The position numbers were made by a program, and so were the translations under genes. Of a stretch of 64,000 nucleotides of DNA, positions 15,135 through 24,030 are shown piece after piece; position 1 is the first letter of the stretch, and each line of letters starts with the position of its first letter. Location of the stretch: positions 372,001-436,000 of the forward strand of contig NZ_JADCJZ010000001.1 of the NCBI RefSeq assembly GCF_014982725.1, given 5' to 3'. This DNA comes from Thermophilibacter gallinarum (GTDB taxonomy: Bacteria; Actinomycetota; Coriobacteriia; Coriobacteriales; Atopobiaceae). The notes under the pieces were generated by a model. That model saw nothing but the letters and a program-made list of their open reading frames with translations, made no database searches and was not told where the DNA came from.

Positions 15135-16688
15135 CTACTTTGGGAGAAGGGCGTCGGAGATGTCCTCGACGTAGTCCTCGACGAGCGCGGGGTGCCCGTC
15201 TGCGTCGAACTCGACGGCCGTGTCGCCGAGCAGGTCGAAGAGCTTCTCGTTGATCGAGTCGACGAGGAGGTCCGTGCCCGCCGCGGAAGGAGGACGGCCG
15301 CCGAGCAGGTCGTGAAGGAGCGAGAGCTCCTCTGCCGTGAGGCCGAGGTCGGGTGCCGGACCATCCTGAGTGTCGACCGGCTTCGTAACGTCGATGGGAA
15401 CTTCGTCCTGCGAGCGCTCCTCGTCCACGAGCAGGGCCTCGCGGGTCTCGGCTGCCGTCGAGCGGATCCCGGCAAGCTTGGAGAGGTCGATCTCTATGCG
15501 GCGCGGCGCGTGGGCGGAGCGCCATGCGAGGTAGTCACCGATGGCACGGTCAATGATCTTGACCAGGTATTTGGGGTCGGCGTGCCCTTTGAGCGGGTTC
15601 GGATGGTCGAGGGCCAGGCGCAGCTGACGGTCGACGGCTCGCAGGACCTGGCCGAGCTTGGCGCTGCGGACGCCCCCGTCGTGCAGTGAGTCGCAGGTCC
15701 AGATACCGTTCTGGCAGATGTAGCGACAGGTCTCGTCGAGCTCGACGACGCAGTCCGCGTGACGTCCGCCGGGATAGAAGACGGCGGAGGCGAACATGAG
15801 GTGGGGCATCGCGTGCCTCGTGCCGAAGAGGCTCTCCGTGAGGCCCTGGGAACGGTTGGAGGCGTAGTGCCTCGCGAGGTCGGCGAAGACGGCGCAGGTC
15901 ACGCCACGGACGGCGTCCGGGTCGTCCCGGTAGAGGCGTCCCTCGCAGATGCGGTGGGTCGAGAGGGCGTCAAGTGCGGCGAGCAGCGCATCGTCGGCGG
16001 CGGGGTCGACGTCGAAGGCGCGCGGCGCGCGGCGCCGGCCCTTCGGCGGGGCCCCTTCGAGCGCACGCTGCTCTGCCCGCCGGAGGACGGCCACGGATCG
16101 GTCGTGCGCGCTGTTGAGGTAGGGTCTCGCCCACGCGACGGGCAGGCCGTGATAGGCGACGTAGTCCACGAGCCAGGGGCGCACGTAGCGGTCGAGCGTG
16201 GGGTCGAAGGCGCGATAGGCCTGCCAGAAGGACTCGATGGCCCGGAACGCCTCCTCGCCCGGCGTCGCCCCGATGCCGTTGACCAGCTCGTAGAGGTAGA
16301 CGAAAGCGAAGGAGAGCGAGGTCTGCTCAACCTCCCCCCGTCGCACGCGGGCGCGCCAGGTGAAGTACCCGCGCAGCTGCGGGTTGGTCATGGACTCGTA
16401 GGTGGGGAAGTAGCTGGAGAACTCCCCTTCGTAGGGGAAGTCGTCCTCGAAGCCCTCCATGAGATGCCCCTGCTCCACGAAGAGCCGCGCATCCGACCAC
16501 GTCCGAGTCTCGCTGCGGCGCGCGAGGGCTCGCATCTGGCGGATGGGTTCGGGCAGGTAGCTTGCGAGCTGCGAGCCGCGCAGGAGTATGGGCTCGTCGG
16601 CGTAGGTGCGCTCGCTCGAGAGCGCCCGGCCGCCCTTTGCGCGGCTGGCAGCGAGAATCTGCTCTATGATCGCGTCGACGTTCGCCAT
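15135..16688 (-). CDS. TerB_N/TerB_C domain protein
   Basis: 517-residue cytosolic protein. Residues about 60-270 match the TerB_N domain, with S-Y-F-P-T-Y-E-S-M-T at 92-101 and Q-L-R-G-Y-F-T-W-R at 104-112 followed by F-V-Y-L-Y-E-L-V-N-G. The last 150 residues (L-T-A-E-E, S-I-N-E-K-L-F-D-L-L-G-D, E-D-Y-V-E-D-I) match TerB_C. The middle is variable and Arg/Ala-rich. There is no nuclease or ATPase motif, so it is probably a scaffold or sensor. It is first in a minus-strand operon with the BrxD-like ATPase. TerB-domain proteins have been linked by comparative genomics to tellurite/phage-stress and DNA-processing systems. The biochemical role is unknown. Confidence 0.8.
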   Translation of the reverse strand: MANVDAIIEQILAASRAKGGRALSSERTYADEPILLRGSQLASYLPEPIRQMRALARRSETRTWSDARLFVEQGHLMEGFEDDFPYEGEFSSYFPTYESMTNPQLRGYFTWRARVRRGEVEQTSLSFAFVYLYELVNGIGATPGEEAFRAIESFWQAYRAFDPTLDRYVRPWLVDYVAYHGLPVAWARPYLNSAHDRSVAVLRRAEQRALEGAPPKGRRRAPRAFDVDPAADDALLAALDALSTHRICEGRLYRDDPDAVRGVTCAVFADLARHYASNRSQGLTESLFGTRHAMPHLMFASAVFYPGGRHADCVVELDETCRYICQNGIWTCDSLHDGGVRSAKLGQVLRAVDRQLRLALDHPNPLKGHADPKYLVKIIDRAIGDYLAWRSAHAPRRIEIDLSKLAGIRSTAAETREALLVDEERSQDEVPIDVTKPVDTQDGPAPDLGLTAEELSLLHDLLGGRPPSAAGTDLLVDSINEKLFDLLGDTAVEFDADGHPALVEDYVEDISDALLPK

Positions 16689-16747
16689 CTCACCTCCCGC
16701 GCCCGGCGTGAGTCCATACTAGTCAATCGAGGTGCCAATCCGATTCT

Positions 16748-16973
16748 GCAGAAGTCTCGCTCGTGATGAAAAAACGGCCTTCGCCCTGCAAAAGTCTCGC
16801 TCGTGATGAAGGTTTTCGCGATCATCCCGATATCTGATTCCAAGTCTTATTCTCTTACCAGGCAAAACGCGACCCGCGGGCAAGAGTGCGGCCTTCCGGC
16901 GCAAAAAACCTTCATCACGAGCGAGACTTTTGCGGCCCGACGCGGCCCGTTTCATCACGAGCGGCAGTTTTGC
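16748..16973. repeat. Four copies of a 23-bp repeat in mirrored pairs, 40-bp spacing
   Basis: GCAAAAGTCTCGCTCGTGAT plus GAA occurs twice forward (16748-16770, one mismatch; 16788-16810) and twice reversed (16911-16933; 16951-16973, diverged). Each pair is spaced exactly 40 bp. The inner pair extends into GGTTTT/AAAACC, giving an inverted repeat of about 30 bp that encloses roughly 90 bp. The last copy encodes the C-terminal residues and stop of yaaA. The unit is AT-richer than the genome. The element fills the 266-bp gap between the TerB gene and yaaA. Confidence 0.8.
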
Positions 16974-17731
16974 ACGGGGACTCGCGCAAAGACGAGCATG
17001 CGCTCGTCGGAGCGGGCCTCGTCCAGCGCGTAGCCGCGCTCGTGGAAGCCGCGCAGGTCGGCCACGTCCTCCACGCGGCGCTCGGCGCACCAGCGGACGA
17101 AGGTGCCCCGGGCCGCCTTGGCCTCGGTTGCCGGCTGCCGGAGGCGACCGTCGCGCAGCACGCCAAAGAGGCAGGTCAGGACCTGGGGGCCGCCCGGTCG
17201 GGCCCACGGCGTGACGGCACGGGCGTACTCGACCGAGGCGACGTTCACGATGGTGTCGCAGCCCTCCGCGGCAAGCGACTCGTACAGCGTGTCTCCCCAG
17301 AACTCGTACAGGTCGCTGGAGTCGCCGACGGCGAGCCGCGCCTGCATCTCGAGCCGATATGGCACCACGCCGTCGAGCGGACGCAACATCCCGTAGAAGC
17401 CCGAGAGAATGCGCAGGTGCTCGTCCAGCCAGTCGAGCTCCCCCTCGCTCATGACCTCCGCTGCTAGGTGCGTGTACTGTATGCCCTCGTAGGAGATGAC
17501 GGCCGCCGTCGTGTCGCGCGCGAGGTCCATGTCCCGGAACCGCCCGTAGTTGAGGTCCGCCAGCCGGTCGCTGCACGCCCAGAGTCCCTGCGCCTCGTCG
17601 CGCGAGAGTGCCTGGACGGCGCGCATGAGCTCGGCGGTTCGGGCGAGGAACCTGGGCTCGCGCACGGGCCAGGGCGGCGCGTCCATCGCACGCATCTTCT
17701 TTGCCGGCGAGATGATGAATCTCAGTGACAT
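16955..17731 (-). CDS. yaaA: Peroxide stress protein YaaA (DUF328)
   Basis: 258-residue cytosolic protein with the family opening M-S-L-R-F-I-I-S-P-A-K-K-M and the downstream F-Y-G-M-L-R-P-L-D and Y-E-F-W-G-D segments of the YaaA/DUF328 family. In E. coli YaaA limits intracellular iron and oxidative DNA damage during peroxide stress and binds DNA. The start at 17731 has GAGAGGAG upstream; a start further upstream lacks family similarity. The 3' end lies inside a copy of the 23-bp repeat, so the last residues, Q-N-C-R-S, are repeat-encoded. It is divergent from the spermidine-synthase-like gene. Confidence 0.9.
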   Translation of the reverse strand: MSLRFIISPAKKMRAMDAPPWPVREPRFLARTAELMRAVQALSRDEAQGLWACSDRLADLNYGRFRDMDLARDTTAAVISYEGIQYTHLAAEVMSEGELDWLDEHLRILSGFYGMLRPLDGVVPYRLEMQARLAVGDSSDLYEFWGDTLYESLAAEGCDTIVNVASVEYARAVTPWARPGGPQVLTCLFGVLRDGRLRQPATEAKAARGTFVRWCAERRVEDVADLRGFHERGYALDEARSDERMLVFARVPVQNCRS

Positions 17732-17792
17732 GGCGCTCCTCTCGGGGACCATCCTAGCAGCCCACTATCATGGGAGAGACGGAGGTGGTCAT

Positions 17793-18644
17793 ATGGCTGG
17801 CGAGAGGAACCTGACGCCGGTGCGGCTCGCCCTCGCGGCGACGGCCGCGACGGCGGCGCTCGTCCGCCGCGCGACGTTGCTCGACCCGCATGTCGTGCGC
17901 ACCTCCTCGGGCATCGCCCTCGTCTACACCGTGCGACGCGGCTTCGCTGACCCGGTCCGCGTCCTGCGCACCGGCGGCGTCTACCAGTCTGCTACCTACC
18001 TCGGCGCCCGTAGGATGGAGCCGGTCTTCGAGTACTACCGAGCCTTCGGCCGCGTCTTCGACCTGCGTCCCGACGCGCGCCGCCTGCTCGCCGTCGGGGG
18101 CGGGGGATTCGCCTTCCCCAAGCTCGTCGCCGCGGGCCATCCCGGCGTTCGCACCGACGTCGTGGAGATCGACCCCGCCGTCATCCGCGCGGCCAGACGC
18201 TGGTTCTTCCTCGACGAGGCCGTCGAGCTGGCCCGCGCCGGCGGCGGAGACCTGAACGTGGTCTGCGACGACGGCCGTCGCTTCCTCGAGCGCGCGGTCG
18301 GCCCCTATGACGCCGTGGTCCTCGACGCCTTCGTCGGCGAGACCCCGGTGCGCTCGCTCGCCACCGCGGAGGCGCTCCGCCTCGTCCGGCGCGCGCTGGT
18401 CCCGGGCGGCGTCTGCCTCATGAACGTGGTCTCCCGTGCCGGGGGCGCCGACGTGAGCTTCCTGCGCTCGGTCGTGGCCACCGCCCTCATGGTCTTCGAC
18501 CAGGTGAGGGTGGTTCCCGCGGCCGACGCCGACCACTCCGGCGAGGACAACTACCTCGTCGTCGCCTCCGACGCACCGCTCGACCTCGCGGACGCCATAC
18601 CCTTCGACGAGAGCTTCCTCGGCGAGCCCCTGTTCGATATCTAA
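17793..18644 (+). CDS. Spermidine-synthase-like (PABS) AdoMet-fold protein
   Basis: 283-residue soluble protein with a Rossmann AdoMet fold of the polyamine synthase type: L-L-A-V-G-G-G-G-F-A-F-P (motif I), V-V-E-I-D-P (acidic ribose-binding residue), V-V-C-D-D-G-R and V-V-L-D-A-F. A Tyr/Gln pair, G-V-Y-Q-S-A-T-Y, precedes the fold as in spermidine synthases. Actinobacterial proteins of this type are usually annotated as fused or spermidine-synthase-like, and their substrate is often not a polyamine. GGAGGTG precedes ATG 17793. A -10-like TATCAT lies in the short gap to divergent yaaA. It stands alone, with no speD or speA nearby. Confidence 0.7.
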   Translation: MAGERNLTPVRLALAATAATAALVRRATLLDPHVVRTSSGIALVYTVRRGFADPVRVLRTGGVYQSATYLGARRMEPVFEYYRAFGRVFDLRPDARRLLAVGGGGFAFPKLVAAGHPGVRTDVVEIDPAVIRAARRWFFLDEAVELARAGGGDLNVVCDDGRRFLERAVGPYDAVVLDAFVGETPVRSLATAEALRLVRRALVPGGVCLMNVVSRAGGADVSFLRSVVATALMVFDQVRVVPAADADHSGEDNYLVVASDAPLDLADAIPFDESFLGEPLFDI

Positions 18645-18671
18645 GCGCGCGCGACTAAGATTATCTAAATT

Positions 18672-18686
18672 CGGGTAGACTACCCG
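18672..18686. promoter_or_regulatory. CGGGTA-GAC-TACCCG palindrome upstream of htpG
   Basis: A 6-bp inverted repeat with a 3-nt centre lies 35 bp before htpG and overlaps a TAGACT -10-like box. It is neither a CIRCE nor a HAIR element. It may be an operator for heat-shock control of htpG. Confidence 0.35.
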
Positions 18687-18720
18687 ACGTTCAACAACCC
18701 GTTCGGAAGGGAAGCGTCGC

Positions 18721-20745
18721 ATGCGCAAGTTCAAGACAGAGAGCAAGAAGCTCCTCGACCTCATGATCAACTCCATCTACACCAACCGCGAGATCTTCCT
18801 CCGCGAGCTGGTGTCCAATGCATCCGACGCCATCGACAAGCTCTACCTCAAGAGTCTCACGGACAGCTCCGTGCAGGTCGACCAGGCCAACCTCGCCATC
18901 AACGTCGCCTTTGACAGGGACGCGCGCACCATCACCGTCTTCGACAACGGCATCGGCATGACGGCCGACGAGCTCGAGAAGAACCTCGGCACCATCGCCC
19001 ACTCCGGCTCCGAGGAGTTCAAGGCCGCCAACGCCGAGGCGCAGGGCGACGCCGTGGACATCATCGGCCGCTTCGGCGTGGGCTTCTACTCCGCCTTCAT
19101 GGTCGCCAAGGAGGTCAGCGTCGTCACGCGCGCCTACGGCTCCGACGAGTGCAACCGCTGGACCTCGGACGGCGTGGAGGGCTACACGATCGAGCCCGTC
19201 TCCGCCGACGACCCCGCCTATCGCTCCACCTGCGGCACTACGATCGTCCTCACCCTCAAGGACAACGCCGAGGACGCCGACTACGACGAGTTCCTCTCCG
19301 AGTGGAAGCTTCGCGAGCTCATCAAGAAGTACAGCAACTACGTCCGCTACCCCGTGCAGATGCTCGTGACCAAGAGCCGCGAGAAGGAGAGGCCCGCGGA
19401 CGCCGGCGACGACTACCAGCCGGAGTGGGAGGACTACACCGAGCTCGAGACCATCAACTCGATGACCCCCATCTGGAAGAAACGCGCCTCCGAGGTCACC
19501 GACGAGGAGTACGCCGAGTTCTACAAGTCCACGTTCCACGACTGGACCGACCCGGCGCGCACCTTCAGCCTGCACGCCGAGGGCACGCTCGAGTATGACG
19601 CCCTGCTCTTCATCCCCGGTCAGGCGCCCTTCGACCTCTACAGCCGCGACTACGAGAAGGGCCTCGAGCTCTACAGCTCCAACGTCCTCATCATGGAGAA
19701 GTGCGCCGACCTGCTGCCCGACTACTACAACTTCGTCCGCGGCGTCGTGGACTCCTCCGACGTCTCCCTCAACATCTCCCGCGAGACCCTCCAGCAGACC
19801 CGCCAGCTCCAGGCCATGGAGCGCCGCATCGAGAAGAAGATCACCTCCGAGCTCGAGGCCATGCGCGACCAGAGCCGCGAGGCGTACGAGAAGTTCTTCG
19901 AGAACTTCGGTCGCGGCCTCAAGTACGGCATCTACTCCAGCTACGGCATGAAGAAGGACGAGCTCGCCGGCCTGCTGCTGTTCTGGAGCGCCCGCGAGCA
20001 GAAGATGGTCACGCTCCAGGAGTACGTGGCCGCCATGCCCGCGGACCAGAAGGCGATCTACTACGCCGCCGGCGACGACCGCGAGCGCCTGGCCAAGATG
20101 CCGGTGGTCGAGGCCGTGCTCGCCAAGGGCTACGACGTCCTTCTCGCCACGCAGGACGTGGACGAGTTCTGCTTCCAGGCCATGCGCGACTTCACGGCCA
20201 AGGGCCTGCCCAAGACCTACGCCGACGACGCCGCCCGCGAGGCGGCCGAGAAGGCAGTGGCCGACGGCGCCGAGCCCGAGGTCGAGGACCGCACCGTCGA
20301 GCTCAAGAACGTGAACTCCGGCGACCTTGACCTCGCGAGCGACGAGGAGAAGAAGGAGGCCGAGGAGGCCACCAAGGCAAACGAGGGCCTGTTCGGAGCC
20401 ATGAAGGACGCGCTGGGCGACAAGGTCGAGAAGGTCGCGGTGTCCACGCGCCTCGCTGCCGACGGCGCTCCTGCCGTGATCACCTCCGAGGGCCCGCTCA
20501 CGCTCGAGATGGAGAAGGTCCTGGCGGCTGGTCCCGAGGTGGGCGACGCCCCCAAGGCCGTCCGCGTACTCGAGGTCAACGCCAAGCACCCGGTCTTCGA
20601 GAAGCTCCGCGCTGCGCAGGAGGCGGGCGACGCCGAGAAGGTCAAGCTCTACGCGGGCCTGCTCTACAACCAGGCGCTGCTCGTCGAGGGCATCCTGCCC
20701 GAGGATCCCGTGGCCTTTGCGTCCCAGGTCTGCGAGCTGATGTAG
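18721..20745 (+). CDS. htpG: Hsp90 family chaperone HtpG
   Basis: 674-residue ATP-dependent chaperone. The N-terminal GHKL ATPase domain is intact: E-L-V-S-N-A-S-D-A (Glu/Asn), D-N-G-I-G-M and G-R-F-G-V-G-F-Y-S. The middle-domain Arg lies in N-I-S-R-E-T-L-Q-Q. A charged Glu/Lys-rich linker (E-E-K-K-E-A-E-E-A-T) comes late, near residues 535-545, before the C-terminal dimerisation domain. Length is slightly above that of E. coli HtpG (624) because of that acidic insert. GGAAGGGAAG precedes ATG 18721. It is monocistronic, with a palindrome in its promoter region. Confidence 0.97.
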   Translation: MRKFKTESKKLLDLMINSIYTNREIFLRELVSNASDAIDKLYLKSLTDSSVQVDQANLAINVAFDRDARTITVFDNGIGMTADELEKNLGTIAHSGSEEFKAANAEAQGDAVDIIGRFGVGFYSAFMVAKEVSVVTRAYGSDECNRWTSDGVEGYTIEPVSADDPAYRSTCGTTIVLTLKDNAEDADYDEFLSEWKLRELIKKYSNYVRYPVQMLVTKSREKERPADAGDDYQPEWEDYTELETINSMTPIWKKRASEVTDEEYAEFYKSTFHDWTDPARTFSLHAEGTLEYDALLFIPGQAPFDLYSRDYEKGLELYSSNVLIMEKCADLLPDYYNFVRGVVDSSDVSLNISRETLQQTRQLQAMERRIEKKITSELEAMRDQSREAYEKFFENFGRGLKYGIYSSYGMKKDELAGLLLFWSAREQKMVTLQEYVAAMPADQKAIYYAAGDDRERLAKMPVVEAVLAKGYDVLLATQDVDEFCFQAMRDFTAKGLPKTYADDAAREAAEKAVADGAEPEVEDRTVELKNVNSGDLDLASDEEKKEAEEATKANEGLFGAMKDALGDKVEKVAVSTRLAADGAPAVITSEGPLTLEMEKVLAAGPEVGDAPKAVRVLEVNAKHPVFEKLRAAQEAGDAEKVKLYAGLLYNQALLVEGILPEDPVAFASQVCELM

Positions 20746-20796
20746 CGATCGCCCCCATGCGGGGTGGGCCCCTACCAAGGTCCGGCGCTCGGACAG

Positions 20797-20823
20797 CTTG
20801 CCCGCATCTTTGATGCGGGCAAG
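20797..20823. terminator. Hairpin between htpG and the transglutaminase gene
   Basis: CTTGCCCGCATC / GATGCGGGCAAG form a 12-bp stem with a 3-nt loop, 50 bp after the htpG stop and 58 bp before the end of the convergent gene. It has no T-tract on either strand. Confidence 0.5.
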
Positions 20824-20880
20824 AACTCGCGGCGGACCTGGGCAGGGGCTCGCTTGGTTGCAACGCTTTGCGTGAAAGGC

Positions 20881-23800
20881 TTACTTGCGGCGGTGCCTCA
20901 GGGTGTGGGCGATTGCTTGCAGCGAAGGTTGTCTGAAGGGCGCGGGGCGGCCGCCGTAGCGCTCTTGGCAGGCGTTGCGGGCGATCGTGCGGACCTCGGC
21001 GGACAGGGCGGCGTCGTCCAGGTGCTCGCAGATCCGCTCGCACACCTCGTCCTCGGTGGCGCTCTCGTCCCAGGCCACGCCGGCGCGTCGCGCCGCACGG
21101 CAGACGCGCGCCCAGGCCGCGCGCCACGTCAAGACCCTGCCCCGGCGAACGAGGATGGCCGCGCCGACGCCTGCCGCCGCGACCGCCACGCCGACGAGCG
21201 CGAGCGTGTGCCAGGGGATTCGCGAGCCCTCGTCCCTCTCGCCCTCCGTGGCGGGTGCGTTCTGCTGAGGGGTCTCAACCTCGGGCTCGACGGGCGTCTG
21301 CTCGGGGGCGCTCGGCGCCTCGGCCTCGGGCGTCTGCGACGGCTCGTCTGCCCCCTCCGCCGCCGCGCCCCCGGACGCGGGCGTCACGTCCACGCCCACC
21401 CAGCCGATGCCGTCGAGCCAGACCTCGGCCCAGGCGTGAAGCTGGCGCATGGTGACCTCGTAGGTCCCGTCGTCCCCCGCGTCCGGTCCGGGCGCGTAGC
21501 CCAGCACCACGCGCGACGGCACGTCGAGCTCGCGTGCGAGCAGCGCGAACGCGGTGGCGTAATGCGTGCAGTAGCCGGTCCGGGACTCGAGGAAGTCACC
21601 GAGCGCGGCGAGGTTGCCCTCGCCGCCGCCCGGGGCGTCGAGCGAGTACGAGAAGCTCCCGTCCGTGAAGAAGCCGACGAGCCAGCGCGTGGTCGCGAGC
21701 TGGTCGAGGAATCCGCGCCCGCCGACGCCGTCGGCGGCTGCCGCGGCCACGACCTGGGCCACGCTGTCGGGAAGGTTTCCCTCGGGGGTCTCGAGCGCCT
21801 CCGCGGGCGCCTCGGCGTCGGCGACGTAGCTTCTCCGCGCGAGCGAAGACCTCACTGCGGGGAGCCCGTCGACCTCGTCGACGCTGGAGACGGGCGCGAG
21901 GTAGCACCCGACGGCGCGCCAGGTGCCGTCCTCGGACGCGGAGAGCGTGGCCGTCCCGGGCGGGGCCGCCGCGTCGCCGCCCGCGCCGCGCACGACGGTC
22001 GTGACGGGCGAGGGAACGCCGGCGGCGGTGTCGTCGGAGAGGGCGGCTTGGGCGAGCGGGGAGCGGTCGACGAGGGCGTCGGCGTCCTCTCCGGAGAAGC
22101 GCCACGTGCCGCCATCGAAGCTGTCGAGCACGCCGATGCGCAGGTAGAGAGGCTCGTCGGCCGAGGTCTCATAGGTGAGCGCCCGCGCGCCTGAGCGGCT
22201 CTGCAGGTCGCGCGAGAGGTCCACGAGCGTCTCCGCGCGCGTCCCGCCCGAGGCAGAGCCCGGCCAGGCGGGGAAGTCTCCCGACAGCGCCACGGCGTCC
22301 GCCCCCCAGCCCAGCACCAGGGCGAGCAGCGCCACGACCGCGCCGCGCGCGGGCCGCGGGCGCGCGGTCACGGAGAGCCAGACGAGAAAGAGCCCCAGCG
22401 CGACGGCCGCCCATCCCCACTCGGTGTGCGCCGCCGAGCCCATGACCGACTGTCCCGCCGCGGAGAGCGCGACCGGGACGAGCGCGACCGCGGGCCGAAG
22501 CGCCCGCGAGGACGACAGGGCGGCGAGAAGCGCGGCGAGGCCGGAGCCCATGAGGATGACGAGCAGGTCCCAGGTCATGTCCGCGTCGCTCGACGCCGCG
22601 CCGCCGAGCTGCTCGACGCCCGTTTCGAAGATGAGCGCGAGCGCGGCGGCCGGCGCCTCGAACGCGGTGCGCGCCTGGGGGAGGCCCTCGGTCAGGGGTC
22701 CGTGCCGGCCGTCGAAGACCGCCAGCGCCACGACGGCGCCCGCAGCCACGAGCAGGACGGCGAGAAGCGCGACGAGCGCCGCCCGCGCGCCGCGCCCCGC
22801 CCCGCGCCGACGGAGCAGCGCGCCGAGGAGCGAGCCGCCCGCCGTCCCCGCCACGAGGAGCACGGGCACGCTCCGCTGCCAGACGCCCTCGTAGAAGACC
22901 CCGGCGAGCGCGGCGCCGGCGAGCAGCGCCAGCGCCGCGCAGGCGAGAAGGGCCAGCAGCTCCGCGAGCACGCCGCCCGCGCCGCGCGTGCCGACGCCCC
23001 GAGCGGGTGTCGCCTCCGCGACGACGGCGCCCTTCTTGGCCACGCCCTCGCGCGCGGCGCCGGCCTCCGCGGGGCCCTCCGCGCGCACGACGGTGACGGA
23101 GCCCCCGAGCGGGCCGCGACGCAGGGCGCGCGCCAGCTCTCCGTCCGGCTCGCAGGTGACGAGCAGCACGTGCCGCCGCGCGGTGCCTCCCCCGGCGAGT
23201 CGCGCCGCCTCCCGCGCGCGTTCCTCGGCAAGGCCCTCGCCCGCGGGCTCGCCCACGACGGCGGCGCAGAAGCGCTCCTGCTGGACCGGTGTCCTCAGGG
23301 CGAGGGTGCCGTCGGTCAGCAGGACGTCCGGGTTCCTCCTCAGACCCTGGAGCAGGGCGCTCGTCGTGGCCGCCAGCTCGTCGCCCGCGCCCGCGCCGAG
23401 CGTGTCGGCGATCACGAGCACCGCCGGCGCCTCGCGGCCCGAGCGCTCGAATGACATGAGCTCGCCGTGGTGGGCGGTCTGGCGCCAGGAGATCTGCCGG
23501 ATGCCGTCGCCCTTCTCGTAGGGGCGCACGCCGGAGGGGTCCATCTCGAGGCTCTGGTCCGCGAGTCGCGCGACGGGCCGTCCCATGACGGCGCCCAGCA
23601 GCTCCGGGGTCACGACGGGCGGCACGCGCAGCTCGCGCGCCGCGGGCTCGACGCGCGTGGCGCGCCAGAAGCCGAAGGCGTCGGTCCAGGTCAGGCGAAC
23701 GCTCTGCTGTCGGTAGAGACCGCGGCGCCCGCCGGGGCCGTCCACGCTCTCGATCACCTGGCCGCGGTGGTCGACGCGGACCCACGACTCGACGCGAGCG

Positions 23801-24030
23801 CTCGTCTCGACGAGGCGCGACCACGCCCCGCGCCCGCCCGTACGCCGGGCGAGCAGCACCTCGGCGAGCCCCGTGGCGCAGGCGGCGAGAAGGGCGATGC
23901 CGGCCGCCGTCGGCGCCGCCCAGCCGCCGACGAGGCCCGCGGCAAGGCATGCGGCGGCAAGGGCGAGCTGGGCCGCCCCGCGCCCCGTGAGGGCCGGGGG
24001 ACGGGCGTCCTTCTCGCCCCGCGCGCTCAT
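20881..24030 (-). CDS. DUF58-transglutaminase fusion membrane protein
   Basis: 1049-residue membrane protein that joins two families usually encoded separately. Residues 1-330 are DUF58-like, with two N-terminal helices and the signature P-Y-E-K-G-D-G-I-R-Q-I-S-W-R-Q-T-A. Multiple transmembrane helices follow (about 355-590). Then comes an extracellular transglutaminase-like domain with a complete triad: C821 in G-Y-C-T-H-Y-A-T, H865 in L-H-A-W-A-E-V-W and D881. A Pro/Glu/Thr-rich linker, another helix (near 960) and a cytosolic Cys-containing tail end the protein. It overlaps moxR by 4 bases. MoxR-DUF58-transglutaminase sets are widespread, and their role is thought to lie in cell-envelope protein processing. 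Confidence 0.85.
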   Translation of the reverse strand: MSARGEKDARPPALTGRGAAQLALAAACLAAGLVGGWAAPTAAGIALLAACATGLAEVLLARRTGGRGAWSRLVETSARVESWVRVDHRGQVIESVDGPGGRRGLYRQQSVRLTWTDAFGFWRATRVEPAARELRVPPVVTPELLGAVMGRPVARLADQSLEMDPSGVRPYEKGDGIRQISWRQTAHHGELMSFERSGREAPAVLVIADTLGAGAGDELAATTSALLQGLRRNPDVLLTDGTLALRTPVQQERFCAAVVGEPAGEGLAEERAREAARLAGGGTARRHVLLVTCEPDGELARALRRGPLGGSVTVVRAEGPAEAGAAREGVAKKGAVVAEATPARGVGTRGAGGVLAELLALLACAALALLAGAALAGVFYEGVWQRSVPVLLVAGTAGGSLLGALLRRRGAGRGARAALVALLAVLLVAAGAVVALAVFDGRHGPLTEGLPQARTAFEAPAAALALIFETGVEQLGGAASSDADMTWDLLVILMGSGLAALLAALSSSRALRPAVALVPVALSAAGQSVMGSAAHTEWGWAAVALGLFLVWLSVTARPRPARGAVVALLALVLGWGADAVALSGDFPAWPGSASGGTRAETLVDLSRDLQSRSGARALTYETSADEPLYLRIGVLDSFDGGTWRFSGEDADALVDRSPLAQAALSDDTAAGVPSPVTTVVRGAGGDAAAPPGTATLSASEDGTWRAVGCYLAPVSSVDEVDGLPAVRSSLARRSYVADAEAPAEALETPEGNLPDSVAQVVAAAAADGVGGRGFLDQLATTRWLVGFFTDGSFSYSLDAPGGGEGNLAALGDFLESRTGYCTHYATAFALLARELDVPSRVVLGYAPGPDAGDDGTYEVTMRQLHAWAEVWLDGIGWVGVDVTPASGGAAAEGADEPSQTPEAEAPSAPEQTPVEPEVETPQQNAPATEGERDEGSRIPWHTLALVGVAVAAAGVGAAILVRRGRVLTWRAAWARVCRAARRAGVAWDESATEDEVCERICEHLDDAALSAEVRTIARNACQERYGGRPAPFRQPSLQAIAHTLRHRRK

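Noticed and set aside
16748-16973. CRISPR array from repeated 23-mers at 40-bp steps
   Set aside because: Only two copies per orientation, opposite directions, diverged units and no cas genes. Repeat plus spacer length is also too short.
18672-18686. CIRCE or HAIR heat-shock operator at htpG
   Set aside because: The palindrome sequence does not match TTAGCACTC or CTTGAGT cores, so it was left as an unassigned operator candidate.
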